The notes under the pieces were generated by a model. It saw only the letters and a list, made by a program, of their open reading frames with translations, searched no databases and was not told the DNA's origin. The position numbers and the translations under genes were made by a program. Below, in pieces: positions 33,684 to 41,377 of a DNA stretch of 64,000 nucleotides. Source of the stretch: DUPU01 sp050952465 (GTDB lineage Bacteria; Bacillota; Dehalobacteriia; Dehalobacteriales; Dehalobacteriaceae). Within the stretch, counting starts at the first letter, position 1; each line of letters begins with the position of its first letter. Location: contig JBMNKZ010000008.1 in assembly GCA_050952465.1 (NCBI GenBank), positions 124,001 to 188,000 on the forward strand. The letters run 5' to 3'.

Positions 33684-34712
33684 ATGAACAAAGAAAAAGA
33701 GAACATACAAATAACTAACCAATCCGATTCCGCAGCCGTAGAAAGTCCTAAGGCCGGTAATGTTTTTAGCCGGTTGACAGATGCTGTTTATGATAAAATG
33801 GAAAATACTAGGGTAAAGGTTGGTGTGATAGCAGTTCTTTGTCTCCTAATTCTTATTTTACCCTATGTTTCCAACACCTATGTGACAGAGGTAATGACTA
33901 ACGCCTTCTTTTACATGGTTTTGTGCTTAGGTTTAAATATTACCGTAGGCTGGTGCGGACTGTTAAACTTAGGTAATGCGGCTTTCTTTGCTTTTGGTGC
34001 TTATACCACTGGGATATTAGTGAAAATGGGAATTAACTTTTGGATTACTATTCCGATGGCGATTATCATCTCTATCATTGTGGCCTGCATTATCGGCGGT
34101 CCTACCCTGAAATTAAGAAGTGACTATTTAGCCATTGTGACATTAGGATTTGGGGAAATTACCCGATTGATGGCTCGGAACTTAGATATTACCGGAGGGG
34201 CCACCGGGTTAGTAGGTATTCCCCGTCCTGAATTTTTTGGCATGAAAATTTATTTGGGTCACCATTTTTACTATACATTTTTCATTTTGGTGGTACTGGC
34301 TGTTATTATTTCCTATCGTCTTCATCGATCCAGGTTTGGCCGAGCTTTGGAGTACATCAGAGAAGACGAAGACGCTGCGGAAGCGATGGGTATAAATACC
34401 GTTCGATACAAACTTCTTGCCTATATTGTCGGCTCCATTTTTGCCGGTGTGGGCGGATGTTTCTTTGCCGTGAAAATGACGGCGATTTCTCCGGAATCAT
34501 TCCTGTTCATTCAGTCAGCCAACGTGCTTCTGGCCATAGTTCTTGGGGGAATGGGGAAAATTCCCGGAGCCATTTTGGGAGCCTTCCTGCTGGTGCTATT
34601 TCCGGAAGTATTCCGGGAGATTGGGGAAACCAGGATGCTCTTTTTTGGGATAATTTTAATTCTGGTTATGATCTTCCGGCCTCAGGGTGTTTGGCCGGAT
34701 CGCAGAAGTTAA
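33684..34712 (+). CDS. livM: branched-chain amino acid-type ABC transporter, permease LivM
   Basis: 342 residues. After a polar N-terminal tail of about 45 residues come eight to ten membrane segments with the LivM motifs FYMVLCLGLNITVGWCGLLN, LRSDYLAIVTLGFGEI, LEYIREDEDAAEAMGIN (the EAA-like loop that contacts the ATPase) and GGMGKIPGAILGAF. ATG 33684 is chosen after GAAAGGATG. The tail is longer than in many LivM proteins. It pairs with LivH. Confidence 0.92.
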   Translation: MNKEKENIQITNQSDSAAVESPKAGNVFSRLTDAVYDKMENTRVKVGVIAVLCLLILILPYVSNTYVTEVMTNAFFYMVLCLGLNITVGWCGLLNLGNAAFFAFGAYTTGILVKMGINFWITIPMAIIISIIVACIIGGPTLKLRSDYLAIVTLGFGEITRLMARNLDITGGATGLVGIPRPEFFGMKIYLGHHFYYTFFILVVLAVIISYRLHRSRFGRALEYIREDEDAAEAMGINTVRYKLLAYIVGSIFAGVGGCFFAVKMTAISPESFLFIQSANVLLAIVLGGMGKIPGAILGAFLLVLFPEVFREIGETRMLFFGIILILVMIFRPQGVWPDRRS

Positions 34713-34758
34713 ATACGATATCCTAAAATACCATAAAAGAGTAAAGGATGAGGTGAAT

Positions 34759-35535
34759 ATGGCGATCTTAGAAGTAAAAGATTTATTCTTGAATTTTGGC
34801 GGGGTAGTTGCTGTTAATAAATTGAGCTTTGAAGTTGAAGAGCATTCCATTACCAGCTTAATTGGCCCTAATGGAGCAGGAAAGACATCGGCCTTTAATT
34901 GTCTGACCGGTTTTTATAAAGCTACTTCAGGAGAAATTCTTTTTGAAGGTAAAAACGTGATGCGCTTAAAACCCCATGTGATTACCACTATGGGTATGGC
35001 TCGTACCTTCCAGAATTTACGGTTATTTAAAAACATGTCAGTTTTAGAAAATGTGATGTCGGGGATGCATTGCCGTACTACTTCAGGTATTGGATCGGCT
35101 ATTTTACGCACCCCCCATCAAAAGGGAGAAGAAAAGAAAATCCTAGAGACAGCAGAAGAATGCTTGGATTTTGTCGGGATTTTGGATAAGAAAAACCGTT
35201 TGGCTCGGAACCTGCCCTATGGAGATCAGCGACGGGTGGAATGGGCTCGGGCCTTGGCAACCAAACCGAAGCTGCTGCTGTTGGATGAGCCGGCCGCCGG
35301 CTTAAACCAAGTTGAGAAACAACAGCTTATGGATTTGATTCGCCGCATTCGGGATGAAAGAAATATTACTATCTTTTTAATTGAGCATAATATGGACTTA
35401 ATTATGAGAATATCCGAAAAGATAGTGGTAATAGACTATGGAAAGAAAATTGCCGAGGGCACTGCCGACCAGGTTAAAAATAATCCCAGAGTGATTGAGG
35501 CTTATCTTGGGAAGGAGGATGATGAGGCGGTATGA
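34759..35535 (+). CDS. livG: branched-chain amino acid-type ABC transporter, ATPase LivG
   Basis: 258 residues. Walker A GPNGAGKTSA (about 37-46), LivG-type MGMARTFQNLRLF Q-loop, a degenerate signature at LPYGDQRRVEWARAL, Walker B LLLLDEPAAGLN and the switch His in IEHNMDLI. It hydrolyses ATP to drive import with LivF. ATG 34759 follows GGATGAGGTG; the open frame upstream to 34687 overlaps livM and lacks a ribosome site. livF begins within the livG stop. Confidence 0.93.
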   Translation: MAILEVKDLFLNFGGVVAVNKLSFEVEEHSITSLIGPNGAGKTSAFNCLTGFYKATSGEILFEGKNVMRLKPHVITTMGMARTFQNLRLFKNMSVLENVMSGMHCRTTSGIGSAILRTPHQKGEEKKILETAEECLDFVGILDKKNRLARNLPYGDQRRVEWARALATKPKLLLLDEPAAGLNQVEKQQLMDLIRRIRDERNITIFLIEHNMDLIMRISEKIVVIDYGKKIAEGTADQVKNNPRVIEAYLGKEDDEAV

Positions 35536-36251
35536 GCAACGATATAGTTCTTTCCCTGGAAAATTTAGAAACCCATTATGGTAAAATCCATGCTTTAAGG
35601 GGCATCAATATTAAAGTAAGAAAAGGACAAATTGTTACCCTCCTTGGTGCCAACGGAGCGGGAAAAAGTACCACTTTGAGGACTATTTCCGCGATTGTTA
35701 ACGCCTCTTCCGGTAAGGTGGAATTTATGGGTAAGGATATTACCAATGAAGCACCTCATAATATTGTGAAAATGGGTTTAATCCATGTCCCGGAAGGCAG
35801 GCATATTTTTAAGGATTTAACAGTAAAGGAAAATTTGGAGCTGGGTTCCTTTACTTTAAAAGATGATAAAGAAAGAAAACGAAGGATGGAGCGAGTTTTT
35901 AACCGATTTCCCCGTCTTAAGGAGCGGTGGAAGCAGGACGGAGGGACGCTATCCGGGGGAGAACAGCAAATGCTGGCCATTGGCCGGGCATTAATGACGG
36001 AGCCCAATTTACTTCTTCTAGACGAACCTTCTATGGGTTTGGCCCCAGTAATTGTACAAGAAATCGGGCAGATTATTAAAAGGTTAAATGAAGAAGGAAC
36101 TACCATCCTATTAGTGGAGCAAAATGCGAAGATGGCCCTGAAACTGGCTCATTACGGTTATGTTATGGATACCGGTACCATTGTCATGGAAGGGGACAGT
36201 GCTAAACTTCGGGAAGATGAGAGTATTGTAAAGGCTTATTTAGGTGGTTAA
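35532..36251 (+). CDS. livF: branched-chain amino acid-type ABC transporter, ATPase LivF
   Basis: 239 residues. Walker A GANGAGKST, the LivF-type HVPEGRHIFKDLTVKENL region, signature LSGGEQQMLAIGRAL, Walker B LLLLDEPSMGLAP and switch His region LLVEQNAKMAL. It is the second ATPase of the importer. The start overlaps the livG stop by four bases (ATGA). Two hairpins behind it (36292 and 36347) end the operon. Confidence 0.94.
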   Translation: MSNDIVLSLENLETHYGKIHALRGINIKVRKGQIVTLLGANGAGKSTTLRTISAIVNASSGKVEFMGKDITNEAPHNIVKMGLIHVPEGRHIFKDLTVKENLELGSFTLKDDKERKRRMERVFNRFPRLKERWKQDGGTLSGGEQQMLAIGRALMTEPNLLLLDEPSMGLAPVIVQEIGQIIKRLNEEGTTILLVEQNAKMALKLAHYGYVMDTGTIVMEGDSAKLREDESIVKAYLGG

Positions 36252-36291
36252 TCTATAATTCAGCGGTTGGTGAGTGGTAAGGAGTTGGGAC

Positions 36292-36321
36292 GTAAGGCCT
36301 AGGTGATTACTCAGGCCTTAC
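36292..36321 (+). terminator. hairpin after livF
   Basis: GTAAGGCCT (36292-36300) and AGGCCTTAC (36313-36321) form a perfect 9-bp stem with a 12-nt loop; no T-run follows at once, so it probably acts with the terminator at 36347. Confidence 0.5.
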
Positions 36322-36346
36322 TCCCTTGATACTTTAAGATATTATC

Positions 36347-36374
36347 AAAAACACTTGGAAACAGGTGTTTTTTT
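36347..36374 (+). terminator. rho-independent terminator of the liv operon
   Basis: AACACTTG-GAAA-CAGGTGTT with one G-U pair, followed by T5. Confidence 0.85.
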
Positions 36375-36468
36375 GGTCTATCAGAAAGTATTACTTTTTT
36401 CTGACAGATCAAAATACAACCAAGGCTTCCGCCGGTGCCGAATGCTTGGCGTAAGCCAAGTTTTTTTT
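36375..36468 (+). repeat. 95-bp intergenic element, copy 1, with terminator stem
   Basis: Opens with GGTCTATCAGAA pairing imperfectly with TTCTGACAGATC, continues with CAAGGCTTCCGCCGGTGCCG and ends in a perfect terminator CTTGGC-GTAA-GCCAAG-T8 (36445-36468). CCAAG at 36420-36424 can instead pair with the CTTGG of the terminator stem, giving a possible antiterminator. A related element follows another terminator at 48229-48320. It lies just upstream of the aldehyde oxidoreductase gene. Confidence 0.6.
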
Positions 36469-36522
36469 ATTAAAGTCATGTATAATAAAGTATATAATTT
36501 ATGGAAGAAGGGAGGAGAAAAA

Positions 36523-38424
36523 GTGAGGAAGTTTCCTGACGCAAGGATTTTGGATGTAAACCTAACTACCGGTGAAATTCAGATTAAGGTATTACCTGGG
36601 GAAGTTTATCGTTTATATCCCGGCGGCTCGGCTCTTGGTACATTTCTAATACTTCAGGATATGGCACCAGGAATCGATCCTCTTTCCCCTGAAAATATGC
36701 TGGTGTTTTCTGTTTCACCATTGACCGGATTGCCGGTAAGCGGTTTAAGCCGGATCACAGTTACTACAAAGAGCCCCTTAACAGGCACCTTAGGGGACAG
36801 CCAGGCGGGAGGATTTTTCCCGGTTCACTTAAAGGGGAATGGCTGGGATAGTATCGTTTTTAGAGGAAGGTCGGAACAGCCGGTATACCTATACATTGAT
36901 CAGGGTAAGGTGGAATTAAAGGACGCTCAAAAACTTTGGGGAAAGGTAACCGGTGCAGCGGAAAAAATCATTAAGGAAGAAGTCGGAGATAAGGTTGAAA
37001 TTGCCCAGATCGGACCAGGCGGGGAAAACTTAGTGAAATTTGCCTGTATTATCAATATGAATAACCGGGCTAATGGTCGAAATGGAGTAGGTGCCGTGAT
37101 GGGGTCGAAAAACCTAAAAGCAGTAGTGGTAAAAAAGGCTAAGGGCCGCCTGCCCTACGATCAAGAGGGTTTTAACAAATTGTCTAAAAATGTAAAGGAA
37201 AGAATTAAAGCTAATCCGGGCTTGGAAGGATTAGGCGAGTTTGGCACAGCCGCAGATTTGTCCAGTTATAGTGAAGAGGGTTTTTTGCCTACCCGGAACT
37301 GGAATTCCGGCTGGTTCCCTGAGGGCGCGGAAAAGATTACCGGCGCGACCATATCGGAAACCATCTTGGTTGGCCGGGATACCTGCTATGCTTGTGGGGT
37401 GAGATGTAAAAGGGTGGTTGAGGTTCCCGGCAGGGTAGACCCCTTATATGGGGGCCCGGAATATGAGACTGCTGCCGCCTTTGGTTCATACTGCGGGGTT
37501 AATGATTTGACAGCTATCGCCGAAGCTAATCAATTATGCAATATGTATGGTCTAGATACTATTTCATGTGGAGCCACCATTGCTTTCGCTATGGAGTGCT
37601 ATGAAAGGAAACTGCTCACCAAGGATGATACGGGGGGCCTAGAACTGAATTTTGGCCGGGAGGACGCTTTGCTTCAACTGGTTAAAAAAATTGCTTTACG
37701 GGAAGGCTTAGGCGATTTGCTGGCAGAAGGCAGTGTCCGTGCCGCAGAAAGGATTGGTCAAGGTGCCGACAAATTCACGGTGGCGGTTAAAGGTCAGGAA
37801 TTACCCGCCCATATGCCTCAATTTAAGCCGGCAGTAGGGCTGATATATGCAGTAAATCCTTTTGGGGCCGACCACCAATCCAGTGAACATGATCCTTCCT
37901 TAGTCATGCCGGAGGATAGTCAATCTCGGCGGTGGCTGGCACAGTTAGGTATCTGGAAAGGTTATGACGATACATTCACCATAGATGATGAAAAAGTGCG
38001 TTTTGCCTATGACACTCAATGCTATTTTTCCATCCTGGATACGCTCTGTCTATGTCAATTTGTCTGGGGGCCGGCCTGGGAATTATACGGCCCGTCGGAT
38101 TTAATTCAATTATGCCGGGACGGAATAGGCTGGCAAACCTCCCTCTTTGAGTTGATGCGGGTCGGGGAGCGGCGGATTAACATGATGCGAGAGTTTAATG
38201 CCCGGGAAGGCTTTGGCAGGGTCGATGATCGGTTACCGGAAAGACTTTTCGAACCTATGCCAGATGGGCCCTCCCAGGGAGTTACCTTGGATCAGGAAAA
38301 ATTCCGGGAGGCGATCAACACTTATTACCGTTTTGCCGGTTGGGATGATGTGTCAGGTAATCCCACCCCCTCTACATTAAAGAAACTTTCTTTAGGCTGG
38401 CTTTTGGACTCAAAGCAGGCTTGA
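36523..38424 (+). CDS. aldehyde ferredoxin oxidoreductase (tungsten, bis-pyranopterin)
   Basis: 633 residues. The [4Fe-4S] ligands are Cys 288, 291 and 295 in CYACGVRC, plus a Cys at 509 or 511 (DTLCLCQF). Pterin-binding motifs RNGVGAVMGSKNLKAVV and GADHQSSEHDPS are present. Members oxidise aldehydes to acids with ferredoxin, or run backwards. GTG 36523 follows GGGAGGAG; it puts the cysteines at the numbers known for the Pyrococcus enzyme, which supports this start. A ThiS/MoaD-like gene follows by 16 bp. The aldehyde is unknown; nearby aconitase X and amino acid-type importer suggest an amino- or hydroxy-acid catabolite. Confidence 0.94.
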   Translation: MRKFPDARILDVNLTTGEIQIKVLPGEVYRLYPGGSALGTFLILQDMAPGIDPLSPENMLVFSVSPLTGLPVSGLSRITVTTKSPLTGTLGDSQAGGFFPVHLKGNGWDSIVFRGRSEQPVYLYIDQGKVELKDAQKLWGKVTGAAEKIIKEEVGDKVEIAQIGPGGENLVKFACIINMNNRANGRNGVGAVMGSKNLKAVVVKKAKGRLPYDQEGFNKLSKNVKERIKANPGLEGLGEFGTAADLSSYSEEGFLPTRNWNSGWFPEGAEKITGATISETILVGRDTCYACGVRCKRVVEVPGRVDPLYGGPEYETAAAFGSYCGVNDLTAIAEANQLCNMYGLDTISCGATIAFAMECYERKLLTKDDTGGLELNFGREDALLQLVKKIALREGLGDLLAEGSVRAAERIGQGADKFTVAVKGQELPAHMPQFKPAVGLIYAVNPFGADHQSSEHDPSLVMPEDSQSRRWLAQLGIWKGYDDTFTIDDEKVRFAYDTQCYFSILDTLCLCQFVWGPAWELYGPSDLIQLCRDGIGWQTSLFELMRVGERRINMMREFNAREGFGRVDDRLPERLFEPMPDGPSQGVTLDQEKFREAINTYYRFAGWDDVSGNPTPSTLKKLSLGWLLDSKQA

Positions 38425-38440
38425 AATGCGAGGTTCGAGC

Positions 38441-38638
38441 ATGGTGATTACAGTCAACAAAAAGAAGTATTACTTGCCGGAAGGGACTAATGTTTTGGGT
38501 CTGTTGAAACAATTAAAATATTCATCTCTTTCTGCCGTTTGGGTCAATGATTGCCAATTGTTGTATGAAGACTACCGGAAATTCCTGCTGAAAGAAGGGG
38601 ATCAGGTGCGGATTATCAGACCCTTGGGGGGCGGCTAA
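38441..38638 (+). CDS. ThiS/MoaD-like sulfur carrier
   Basis: 65 residues with a ubiquitin-like beta-grasp pattern and a C-terminal diglycine (RIIRPLGGG), the thiocarboxylate-forming tail of MoaD and ThiS. It lies directly behind the tungsten oxidoreductase, as MoaD-like genes often do, and likely provides sulfur for its pyranopterin. ATG 38441 is chosen after CGAGG; the upstream ATG at 38426 lacks a site. No ThiF/MoeB-type activating enzyme is in the window. Confidence 0.85.
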   Translation: MVITVNKKKYYLPEGTNVLGLLKQLKYSSLSAVWVNDCQLLYEDYRKFLLKEGDQVRIIRPLGGG

Positions 38639-38690
38639 CGAAGGTTAACGAGGAGAAACAGGTGGAAAGCATAGCAAAAGGAGTGATGAG

Positions 38691-39929
38691 ATGAAACTTA
38701 GCCCATATGAGGAGGACATGTTAATAGGTAAAAAAGGCCCGGCATCCCGCATGGCAATGGAGATTATTGTCCGTTTAGGTGAGCTTTACGGGGCGGAAGA
38801 ATTACTCCCCATCTCTCAAGCCCATATCGACGGGGGTTTATATGCAGCAGTAGGAGAAGCGGGTCTAGACTTTGCGGAAAAGTTGCACCAATTAGGGGGC
38901 CGGGTGGCAGTACCAACCTCCATGAACGCGACTTCCCGGGATATTGCTTCTTGGCCTCGGCAAAGGGTGGGGGCAGATTTTGCGGAAAAGAACCGGCGCA
39001 TGGAGCAGGCTTATTTGGGCATGGGCGTTGTTCCCACCTGGACCTGTGCCCCTTATCAGGTTGGCCTAATCCCCCGCTTTGGAGAGCAGATTGCATGGGC
39101 AGAATCCAATGCTATTGTCTATGTAAACTCGGTGATTGGTGCTCGGACAGAACGTTACGGGGATTATACCGATATTTGCTGTGCGCTTACCGGACGGGTA
39201 CCAAAGTTCGGGTTGCATCTAACAGAAAATCGCCGGGGACAAATGATCCTCCATTGTGAAAAACTCTCCTTAACCCCCAGGGCAGATCAATTTGCTCTCT
39301 TGGGTTATTTAACAGGTTATCTGGCTAATGACCAAATTCCTGTGCTTACCGGGATTCCTGATTGGGTCACGCCGGATCATTTAAAGGCTTTTTGTGCAGC
39401 GGTGGCATCCTCGGGAGCTGTAGCCATGTTTCATATGGTGGGCATTACGCCGGAAGCTCCTGATCTGAAAAGTTCGTTACAAGGGCAAAGCCCCAAAGAG
39501 ACCATAGTTTTAACCAATGAAATGCTAAATGAGGCGAAAGAAAAACTCTGCCATTTAAGGGGTAACCGGATTGATGGAGTGTTGATTGGCTGTCCCCATG
39601 CCTCAGCTCCGGAAATAATGGAAATTGCCCGGCTGGTAGCTGGGAAAAAGGTAGCTCCGGACAAGAAATTCTGGATCTTTACCAGTCATACGGCATATCA
39701 TTGGTTGGAACAGACAGATGTTTTGGGCATTTTAACGGAAAGCGGGATCAAAATATTTAGAGATACCTGTTTTGTCAATACCGATTTATCCGGGTGGAAT
39801 TTTAAACAGGTGATGACCAACTCAGCTAAATATGCTCATTATATGCCCAGCCGCACCGGCTTGGGAGTAATTTTTGCCGATTTGGAGCAGTGTATAAATA
39901 CTGCCTTAACCCCTGGGGAAATTTTTTAA
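38691..39929 (+). CDS. aconitase X, large (catalytic) subunit
   Basis: 412 residues of the AcnX (DUF521) family, an aconitase relative. Family stretches include YLGMGVVPTWTCAPYQ, ESNAIVYVNSVIGARTERYG and IGCPHASAPEI, with Cys residues suited to bind an iron-sulfur cluster. Known members are cis-3-hydroxy-L-proline dehydratase in bacteria and fungi and mevalonate 5-phosphate dehydratase in archaea. The small subunit is the next gene. ATG follows AAAGGAGTGATGAG. Substrate not readable; an amino acid-type importer and aldehyde oxidoreductase upstream slightly favour a hydroxyamino- or hydroxyacid substrate. Confidence 0.9.
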   Translation: MKLSPYEEDMLIGKKGPASRMAMEIIVRLGELYGAEELLPISQAHIDGGLYAAVGEAGLDFAEKLHQLGGRVAVPTSMNATSRDIASWPRQRVGADFAEKNRRMEQAYLGMGVVPTWTCAPYQVGLIPRFGEQIAWAESNAIVYVNSVIGARTERYGDYTDICCALTGRVPKFGLHLTENRRGQMILHCEKLSLTPRADQFALLGYLTGYLANDQIPVLTGIPDWVTPDHLKAFCAAVASSGAVAMFHMVGITPEAPDLKSSLQGQSPKETIVLTNEMLNEAKEKLCHLRGNRIDGVLIGCPHASAPEIMEIARLVAGKKVAPDKKFWIFTSHTAYHWLEQTDVLGILTESGIKIFRDTCFVNTDLSGWNFKQVMTNSAKYAHYMPSRTGLGVIFADLEQCINTALTPGEIF

Positions 39930-39949
39930 AGTTTATGGAGGGAGAAAAT

Positions 39950-40372
39950 ATGCACAAGGTAATTCACGGTAAAAGTATTGTTTCCGGCCGGGCCTCCGGG
40001 AAGGTAGTAATCTCCCAAGAACCTTTCAGCTTCTTTGGAGGTTTTGATTTTTCCCAGGGTACCATTGTGGATCCGAGAAGCGATATTTATGGAGAATCTT
40101 TAAAAGATAAGATTTTTGCCTATCCACGAGGTAAGGGATCCAGCAGTACGGCAGGGGTGATTTTAGAGGCATTGAGACAGGGGGTTGCCCCTAAAGCCAT
40201 TATCAATGTGGAAAGTGAAAAAATCCTGGCGGTGGGGATTATTGTAGCCGAGGTTACTTTTGGCTGGAGCCTGCCTGTGGTAAGTATTTCTGAAGAGGAT
40301 TATCAGTTGTTAGCTCCCGGTGATTTAGTGGAGATTATTGACGATAGGGTAATTATTACCAAAATCAATTAA
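39950..40372 (+). CDS. aconitase X, small (swivel) subunit, DUF126
   Basis: 140 residues. The swivel-domain motifs HGKSIVSGRASGKVVIS, GTIVDPRSDIYGE and YPRGKGSSSTAGVILEAL are those of the DUF126 small subunit; the Ser-rich loop GKGSSSTAG carries the catalytic Ser. ATG 39950 follows GGAGGGAG; the longer open frame from 39890 overlaps the large subunit gene without a site. With the large subunit it forms a two-chain aconitase X, which differs from the single-chain form. Confidence 0.92.
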   Translation: MHKVIHGKSIVSGRASGKVVISQEPFSFFGGFDFSQGTIVDPRSDIYGESLKDKIFAYPRGKGSSSTAGVILEALRQGVAPKAIINVESEKILAVGIIVAEVTFGWSLPVVSISEEDYQLLAPGDLVEIIDDRVIITKIN

Positions 40373-40394
40373 GAGATGGAAGGAGCAAAAGGTA

Positions 40395-40805
40395 ATGAAG
40401 AAAATGTTTTTCACAATTTTTCTGGTGGGAATTTGTCTATCAGTAGCGATTTATTTTTGGCAGACCCGTCCGTCTCAGAGTCTACAGGCCCCGGAAATTA
40501 CACCGGAACAGCTAATCCAAAGGATGGAGCAGGGGGAAGACTTTTATGTTTATTTTTATTCTCCTACCTGTACTGAATGTATCCAATCAGAACCTAATCT
40601 GGCTCAGGCGGTAAAAGCCACTTCGGTTGATATTGTCAAGATTGACTTAAAGAAATACGAATATGTTAAGGAACAACTGGATGTACCGGGGACTCCGTCT
40701 ATTTTCTATTATCAGGACGGTAAATTAGTAAAAGGAATTACCGGAGCATTAGAAACGGTGGAGGAATACGAGCAGTTCTTCCAGGATACAGGAGGAACAA
40801 AATGA
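40395..40805 (+). CDS. membrane-anchored thioredoxin-like protein
   Basis: 136 residues. N-terminal membrane anchor (about 4-22) and an extracytoplasmic thioredoxin fold with active site SPTCTECIQSEP (C-x-x-C), cis-Pro in VPGTPSIFYY. The C-T-E-C pair is unusual compared with CGPC or CPHC. The stop overlaps the next ATG by four bases, tying it to the MauE-like membrane protein. It is 22 bp behind aconitase X, so it may be co-transcribed with that cluster. Likely a thiol-disulfide exchange protein outside the membrane. Confidence 0.85.
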   Translation: MKKMFFTIFLVGICLSVAIYFWQTRPSQSLQAPEITPEQLIQRMEQGEDFYVYFYSPTCTECIQSEPNLAQAVKATSVDIVKIDLKKYEYVKEQLDVPGTPSIFYYQDGKLVKGITGALETVEEYEQFFQDTGGTK

Positions 40806-41194
40806 TTTTCAGGTGGTTATTGGCGGGAATATATTTGTATGCCGGAGGAAGCAAAATATTTAGTCTAGTACTTTTTAAAGCCACGATCCTCGCATATTTT
40901 AATATTCCTGAATTCTTGGCCTTCATAATCGCCCTAGTTTTCCCCTGGGTGGAGATCTTAGCCGGTTTATCTTTGATGGTTAATTGGCAAACCAAGTATG
41001 CCAGCTCTTTCCTTTTCTTACTTTCCTTGTTTTTCTTTATCCAGATGATTTTAAATTATAGCAATATCCTTCCTTACGGCTGTGGGTGTTTTGGTTTTAG
41101 CGGCCCGGAAAAAATAAGTTTTTATCATATTTTGCGGGATTTCTTAATTGCAGCTTTAGCTGGGTATATATGTTTTCGAGAATGGAAAAAGTAA
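40802..41194 (+). CDS. MauE/DoxX-like membrane protein
   Basis: 130 residues with four membrane segments and the MauE-type motifs LLAGIYLYAGGSKIF, FPWVEILAGLSLMV and PYGCGCFGFSG. MauE proteins act with thioredoxin-like MauD in disulfide formation for methylamine dehydrogenase, and relatives occur beside other thioredoxins. The Cys pair in GCGCFG could exchange disulfides with the neighbouring C-T-E-C protein. Start is ATG in the ATGA overlap. A terminator follows at 41223. No methylamine dehydrogenase genes are present. Confidence 0.8.
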   Translation: MIFRWLLAGIYLYAGGSKIFSLVLFKATILAYFNIPEFLAFIIALVFPWVEILAGLSLMVNWQTKYASSFLFLLSLFFFIQMILNYSNILPYGCGCFGFSGPEKISFYHILRDFLIAALAGYICFREWKK

Positions 41195-41196
41195 AC

Positions 41197-41248
41197 TTCC
41201 TCTGTCGGCGATGCCGCCGCCACCTCCCTCTGAGAGGGAGGTTTTTTT
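41197..41248 (+). terminator. rho-independent terminator inside a repeat-like sequence
   Basis: CCTCCCTC-TGA-GAGGGAGG (41223-41241) followed by T7. The upstream part (CTTCCTCTGTCGGCGATGCC, 41196-41215) resembles a dispersed repeat type seen between genes in other Firmicutes. Confidence 0.85.
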
Positions 41249-41377
41249 AATATTTAATAATTTTAAAAGGAATTTGCCCTTTTTCTGTCGAAGTAAAATC
41301 CCCAAATGTCTATTTTCTGACAAATTAATCTTTATACTAAAAATCTTTAAATGGGTTATTGAGGGAGTGAATTCCAG

